This document shows, one piece after another, positions 58,601 through 64,000 of a DNA stretch of 64,000 nucleotides. Each line of letters opens with the position of its first letter. Positions within the stretch are counted from its first letter, which is position 1. The position numbers and the translations under genes were made by a program. The stretch is taken from NCBI GenBank assembly GCA_902729315.2, contig LR746270.1, positions 5,148,221 through 5,212,220 of the forward strand. The letters are read 5' to 3'. Source of the DNA: Spirodela intermedia (Eukaryota > Streptophyta > Magnoliopsida > Alismatales > Araceae). The notes below the pieces were generated by a model. That model saw nothing but the letters and a program-made list of their open reading frames with translations. It was not told where the DNA came from and made no database searches.

Positions 58601-61600
58601 TGTACGTTTTAATAATTATTCTCAGGCTGATTTCCCAGCAAAACATCTCTTTGCAGTCATGTGGTTTCCCTTACAAATGAATACTTCTCATCTCATGATT
58701 TTTTTCCACTAGCGTGGAATTATTCCTGTCTTCTAGAATATTGAGATTTGCATTTTATTGGCGCCTATAAACGTTGTAGCAAGTTCATCATAGCTCCACT
58801 GACTACTGCCAGCTCGGTGAAGAGGAAATTCCTGGAAAATTGGTGTAGAAGAATGGTATGGATTTTCCATAGAATTCCTGATAGATTTTCCAGGTTCTAA
58901 TATCCCATTGTGTATCCTTCATCATAAGGACACACATTCAAGGCCTACAAGTACAGTGGTGCTGGAGGAATCAAACACTGCATCCATCTCGGCGTTTTGG
59001 ACTGATCATACTTCCATCAAGGGGAAATTCATGAAGTATTTATTCCTTAAAGCGTGTATTCCAAACATATCTTTCATTCGTTGATTTTTCACATCGAGAT
59101 GAAGAGAATTTGAATTATTAATACTTCTAAGAAACTAATGCTTCAAGCTTTACGGAACAAGGATGTTTTTCTCGAAAACAATATGAACATGCAGTTATTT
59201 ATGTACATTTTGGATCAATTTTTGACTGTTAGTTAATGAGATGGTGTTTAGATACCACACGTAGTTCACATCTTGTTACAAGCCTCAGAAAACTAGGTGA
59301 GGATATGCCTGTCAAATCTATGTTATTAAAATGTTTCCATCATGGACAGCGTGGTATTGCGAAAAGCACACAAATTATGAGAACAAAAATAGCATAACAC
59401 TTACTATTTATTATTCACTGCACTGCATTTTATGGGTAAAAGATAGTTACTGATCATTTCTCTGTTTCCTTTTATCTTATGCAGGGACGGGATGTTTACA
59501 TTCTGGTTAGTGTATTTCTCTTTTACAAGAGCGGACACATCTATCATGATATGCTCAACGCCTACTCTGAGTCTGTAAAGATTATTAGTACTAATTTTAG
59601 TTTCAAGTGACCATATATATTCATGAAAAGGCTGGGTAATTGTTGCTTCAATATTCTGAGCATCATTATCAACAAAGAAGCAAAAAACCCATATTAAAAA
59701 TGGTCATCTATAAAATTTCAATCGGTCTCAGATCTTTATTTTATCATGTTATAAAAGAAAATAAATGAAATACATCGCATGGTAGTAACTTAAGAAGAAA
59801 ATGGTAGTCTCGTCATGTTTCAGTGGAAGGGTCAAATTTCCTCTATTATTTGATGCTTCCTATTGATTAAGCATGCAATTAAAGAAGAAAACAAATGCAC
59901 TGGCTTTGTGCCTACGAACAGTGAACGATGCAAACAAAGAGAATAACTTCAATACCGGTGACTGTATTGGATTACCTCGCCATAATAAACTGTTGAATCC
60001 TTCCTTTTGTACCTGGACTATCATTTTTTCCATTTTATTCCTTGTCCTAAGCCGAGCCACTCTAGTACACAACAAGATCATGATTCTTAAGCTTGGTATG
60101 TGTTCATAGGCCTACCCATCTTGAATAGTATATCCTCAAGGTAGAGTAGATATGGCTGTTATTGCAGCCACCAGACGATCACGTTTTCCCAAACATGTCA
60201 CTGTTTCTGTAGAAATTTTTACTTCAATTATTAGATGATTATAACCATTTTCTTATGCCCTAATAAACTTTCTTTCAGGGAGCAGCAAACGTTGGAAAGT
60301 CTGCATTCATCAACGCAGCACTTAGTAAGTGTTCAGCAACTCTTCAAAGCTTTTCCTGCGGCGGAGGCTGTCTATTTGTCACTGAAAAACCACATTTTCT
60401 GCGAGATAATATCATTTAAATATTTGCCCTCATTTATCTTCTGTACTCCCCATATATTCTTCACAATCTTACCCTTTGCTGAAGAACTCCAAGGTTTGAT
60501 CCAGTGAATTCTCTCTTTACCCACTTGGTGACTGTAGAGATGATGTCGTATAAAGATCCAGTGGCTGCAGCAGCTCGGAAGTACAAGCCAGTGCAGTCCG
60601 CTGTTCCTGGAACAACCCTAGGACCTATTGAGATCCAAGCATTTCATGGAGGAGGGGTATAATATTTTCTTGTGCTTTTCAATCATTTCAAACGAATATA
60701 ATTTATATAATTTATTTTTTGGCGTTCAGATCAATTGCATACAATGATTACTAGGCAGTTTTTTTTTTTTTTTTTTTCCCTTTGCTCTATAGAAAATATT
60801 CGACATGCCAGGGGTGCATCTCCACCATAGGCAGGCGGCAGTTGTTCAATCTGAAGATCTTCCTTTCCTTGCGCCTAAAAGTCATCTGCGAGGCCAAACT
60901 TTCCCTGTAACTTCCTTCTCCTGTTTCCGGCAATCTTAAGATGCACAGTGCACCCATCGTTCTCTCTCTCATCCAGGTAGTATCGGGTAACGGGAGACAT
61001 GGAGAAGCAGGATGTGGTTTGACCGGGTTCTCCCTCTTCTGGGGAGGCCTTGTCAGAGTCGACGTCTTGAAGGTCTCTCATTCTCACCCTGAAAAACTTC
61101 CTACTCTCCGGAGATATGATGACGAAGGGAAGCTTCCTTATTTTGCAGGCTCTTCCGCAGACGCGTTTGACTTTCTACGGGCCCCGGTCGTTGAAAGTCC
61201 ACATGGTCCCCACAGCGGAAGCAGACGACTTTTACCTTGTAATTACGCCGCCCACCTCCTCCCTCCGTGTGACCCATTGAAGCTCCGGCTTCCTCCTATC
61301 TTTATTTCCCCGGTCTCACTGTCTTGCTGCTGACCCAGAATGAGCTCGGCTCCCTCTTGACCCCTCCCACTGGGAGAGAACGAGCCGAAGCCTGGGAAGG
61401 TCTTCAAATGGAGCGGCACCTGAAGATCAGATTTGAAGATGACAAGAGGTACACGAAATGAGTGTTTTTTTAACCGAAATATTATCCTCCTATCCTATTT
61501 TTCTCTCTCCTCCTCCATCCAAGCTCCGAGTCAACCCACCAAACTGTAAAGTCAACGCATTGACCCCGCCCCTCCCCCCGGAGGTGGGTTTTTGTGGTAA

Positions 61601-61867
61601 TTGAACTGCTAACTGTTCTGGTTCAGGCCGGCCTGCGACATCGCCATATCGGGTCTGGGGTGGGTGGCGGTGGAGCCGGCCGCGGCTGCCGGCGGAGTGG
61701 ACTTGGAGGAGACGACCGGCGACTTGGACTTCATAGTGTGGGTCCCAAAGCCAGTCGAGATCTTCGTCAGGCCTCCGATCCCGGTGGGCAAAGTGGGCGG
61801 AGAGTGGTACGAGTACAGGGAGATGACCGAGGAAGAAGAGGAGCTCAGACCCAGGTGGTACTTCTGA
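55639..61867 (+). CDS. NOA1: NOA1/RIF1 circularly permuted plastid GTPase (13 exons, 567 aa)
   Basis: YqeH-type GTPase needed for plastid ribosome assembly; once reported as a nitric-oxide synthase, now viewed as a cGTPase (Nitric Oxide Associated 1/Resistant to Inhibition by Fosmidomycin 1). Exons: 55639-56070, 56420-56605, 57039-57125, 57227-57306, 57852-57933, 59485-59505, 60279-60324, 60538-60656, 60793-60906, 60977-61072, 61149-61238, 61339-61448, 61627-61867. The joined 567 aa compares with 561 in Arabidopsis. The order is a transit peptide, a Lys-rich coil, a zinc finger (Cys119-x2-Cys122 in CCYGCGSPLQ, Cys156-x2-Cys159 in ICGRCKLLSHGHM), then the permuted G motifs: G4 VTKVDLLPKG (about 233), G5 TSSKS, G1 GAANVGKSAF (297-306), G2 PGTTLGP, G3 FDMPGVHLHH (about 354). 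The C-terminal RNA-binding-type domain ends EEEELRPRWYF. Exon 6 is only 21 nt. Intron 5 (57934-59484) is 1.55 kb with no recognised insert. Confidence 0.96.
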
Positions 61868-62390
61868 AGTTCCCGAAGGTTTCTCCTGCTCCGTAGCTGT
61901 ATTTTATGATCGATCAAGATTCTGAAGGTTTTTTTCCTGTTCATTATTAAATATAAAAAAATCATGACTTTCTTAGGAGCGACAGCGGATCAGCTCCGAG
62001 TTCCATGCTTCGGCGTAGTAGTCTAAATATTTTATACTCAATATGGTGGACTTTGGCGAATGATGAAAAATGTGGTGGCCCCTTGCTTACGACAGCGAGA
62101 GTTCACTTGGTGAGTTCTCAGCCGTAGTTCATTTAACCCTATAATCCCCCATGCCGGCTGCTTATGTTGGAAAATATCTAGCGTTCTGGTGTCGGAGACA
62201 GATTAGCTGACGTGTGTAGAGGTGTCGACAGGGAGGGCCGGGCCGAACCCTGTGCCCTGGGTCCAGGGAGAGAGAGAGAGAGAGAGAGAGAGGGGCTGGA
62301 GGAAAGGAAGGGAATGAAGAGAGATGATACAAGGACGGGTCAGAGAGAGAGAGAGAGAAGATGATCATGTGGAGAGATGTGTGTGTGTGT

Positions 62391-62432
<42 letters not shown>

Positions 62433-62769
62433 AGAGAGAGGTGGACGGAGCCCTGATATAAAGAAAATTCAGGACGTCGGCTTTCGAAGAACTCACCGCA
62501 TCCACAGCGTCTCTCTTTCGCTCGTCGCCAAACCCCCTCCAAGCCCTCCCACCAGCACCCTCTACCGCCGGCCGCGCAATGTAAAGGATTCCCAACCTGC
62601 TCAAGTGTTACGGTGGAAGAATAGAAGGAGACCAGCGGCAGCAAGGAAGAGTGAGAAGAGGGAAAGCACAATGAAAAAATGTCTCATATTTGAACCAGAG
62701 GGTTGGCGACACGTGTATTTCTCCATTCATGTTCCCTCACGTCTGGATAATCTCAAGACTTTCTTTAAA
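61868..62769. other. NOA1 3' flank with GA/GT/CT microsatellites
   Basis: Begins with the NOA1 3' UTR. GA runs at about 62270-62293 and 62344-62360 are followed by a GT run then a CT run at about 62376-62430. The open frames are simple-repeat artefacts apart from short unexplained stretches. Confidence 0.45.
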
Positions 62770-64000
62770 GATGAATTATAAATATTTTTAATTGTCATCT
62801 TGAACAATAGAAGAAATAAATGACTAACTAAAAGAGATCTGGTGAAGATATCCACCACATGAATTGAGAGAAAAATCTTTTTACTAACTTTTCTAAAACA
62901 AAGTGACAATCAGTCTTCATATGCTTTGTACGTTTATGAAAGAATGAATTTAAAGCAATATGAATGACAACTTGATTCTCACAAAATAAATTACTGAAAA
63001 GGAAATCCTTGAAATAATTGTGTTACAACAGTAGTTTCTCCCCATATTCAATATTCAAATTTACCAAAGGACATGGATATTGTTGATTACTTCTTTGTCT
63101 TCCACAAGATGTGTGAGTCTACAAGAAAAATGTAAAATTCTATGACTGATTTGTGAGAATCAAAGAGAGCAGCCCAATTGGTATTGGAGAATGCCCTAAT
63201 GTACAAAGAGGATGATGTATGGAATAATAATCTATGACCAATAGTTGATTTGAAATAGCAAAGTAGATTATGTATTATTTGCAAGTGAGGATGCTGAGGC
63301 TAAGTCATAAACTGACTCAACTTATATACTGTAAATGTGATATGAGTAAGAATATCCCTTTTACTTTGACATTTCAAAAGTAGATTTATGTAAACCTCTT
63401 TGAATTATTGACATCTATTAAATAAGATATCAGTTATGATTGGGTATAAGTGTCAACATAAGTTTGATAGTTGTAGATTTAGCAATAGGAGAATATGTTT
63501 AGAGGGAGTCAACTCTTTTAGTAAGGCTTTATATTATTCAATATATCCCTCAGAACAATATTTTATTTTGTAAATCCATTAACATTCTATTACATATTTT
63601 CTTATTGATAAACAAAATTCTGTTTTCAAAACATATAACTCAGTTTTCATCACCTTGCATCATTTTGAAAATGTAACTACATGACAATAAATTTGAGGTT
63701 AATAATTTCAGGAAAGTCATAACTCATTATTTATGTGATGGAGAGAAATTAGTGAGATGGAACACTAGTTAGGAGATTTAATTGTCTAGTTTTATCATGT
63801 GACATGTGGTGCAAAGTACTACAATAGAATTCTTAGATATAAGATGATAGTTTGCAAAAGTGAGTAAATGTCTACATCAATAAGGAAAAGGGGTAGGGAT
63901 GCTTAAATCACAAGAGATGTTGATGACAAAATAGCTAAAATATTAAATTGTTACTTGGAAGAAATACTTGCTCTAATATAAGTAGGACTAATCTATAATT
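62770..64000 (-). mobile_element. Decayed Ty1-copia retrotransposon fragment (RT/RNase H end)
   Basis: The minus strand reads, in order from about 63330 downwards, PQHPHLQIIHNLLCYFKSTI, FSNTNWAALFDSHKSVIEFY, IFLVDSHILWKTKK, then LFCENQVVIHIALNSFFHKR and TKHMKTDCHFVLEKLVKR. This is the copia RNase H region, normally 'YLKGTxGxGLxF...DADWAGxxDxRxSTxGYxxFLG...WxSKKQ...DNxxAIxIAxNPxFHxRTKHIxxDxHFVRE'. Frames shift and the catalytic DADWAG box reads NTNWAA, so it is inactive. The AT-rich sequence from 63.4 kb to the window end is probably more of the same element; its limits are unknown. Confidence 0.78.

Overview
The window is plant nuclear DNA. The evidence is split genes with GT-AG introns, plant-specific families (an SBP-box factor, an anther-type type III polyketide synthase, a plastid fibrillin, NOA1/RIF1), dense GA/CT and TA microsatellites, and a large AT-rich block of nested LTR retrotransposons. 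Very GC-rich coding exons (polyketide synthase, oxidoreductase, SPL8) lie beside ordinary ones (ATG3, NOA1). That bimodality suggests a monocot, probably not a grass, but this is an inference and no species is named.

Left gene-rich arm (1-18.1 kb): the last three exons of ATG3 (+); eIF3b, complete, 11 exons (+); then, on the minus strand, a LAP6/PKSA-like type III polyketide synthase (2 exons), a Gfo/Idh/MocA oxidoreductase (7 exons), a PLAC8-family Cys-rich membrane protein (4 exons) and a 47-codon single-span membrane microprotein.

Middle block (19.5-42 kb): no host gene seen. A decayed Ty3/gypsy element (minus strand) carries, stacked inside it: a gag-only, tRNA-Asp-primed Athila/Tat-like element (22416-31915); a solo LTR of the same family inside the first 7 bp of that element's own 3' LTR; an inverted LTR of the family; and a second gypsy element (34335-41425, minus, TSD CTCTA) that is itself split by another solo LTR (TSD TAGTT). 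The order of insertion can be read from the target-site duplications.

Right gene-rich arm (46-62 kb): SPL8 (+, 2 exons), a 101-aa PHD-finger protein (-, 2 exons), and a head-to-head pair with 239 bp between start codons: a PAP11/fibrillin-9-like protein (-, 3 exons) and NOA1/RIF1 (+, 13 exons), both predicted plastid proteins. A decayed Ty1-copia fragment (-) closes the window.

The genes do not form a pathway. They cover translation initiation, autophagy, pollen-wall lipid chemistry, plastid ribosome and membrane biology, and anther/flower regulation. All exon boundaries were read by hand from splice sites, reading phase and remembered family sequences; no alignment was run. Nothing resembling a wholly new system was found. 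The most informative novelties are the nested retrotransposon architecture, including a ~1.7-kb inverted LTR pair, the tandemly duplicated transit-peptide segment of the fibrillin, a GC-AG intron in eIF3b and a 21-nt microexon in NOA1.
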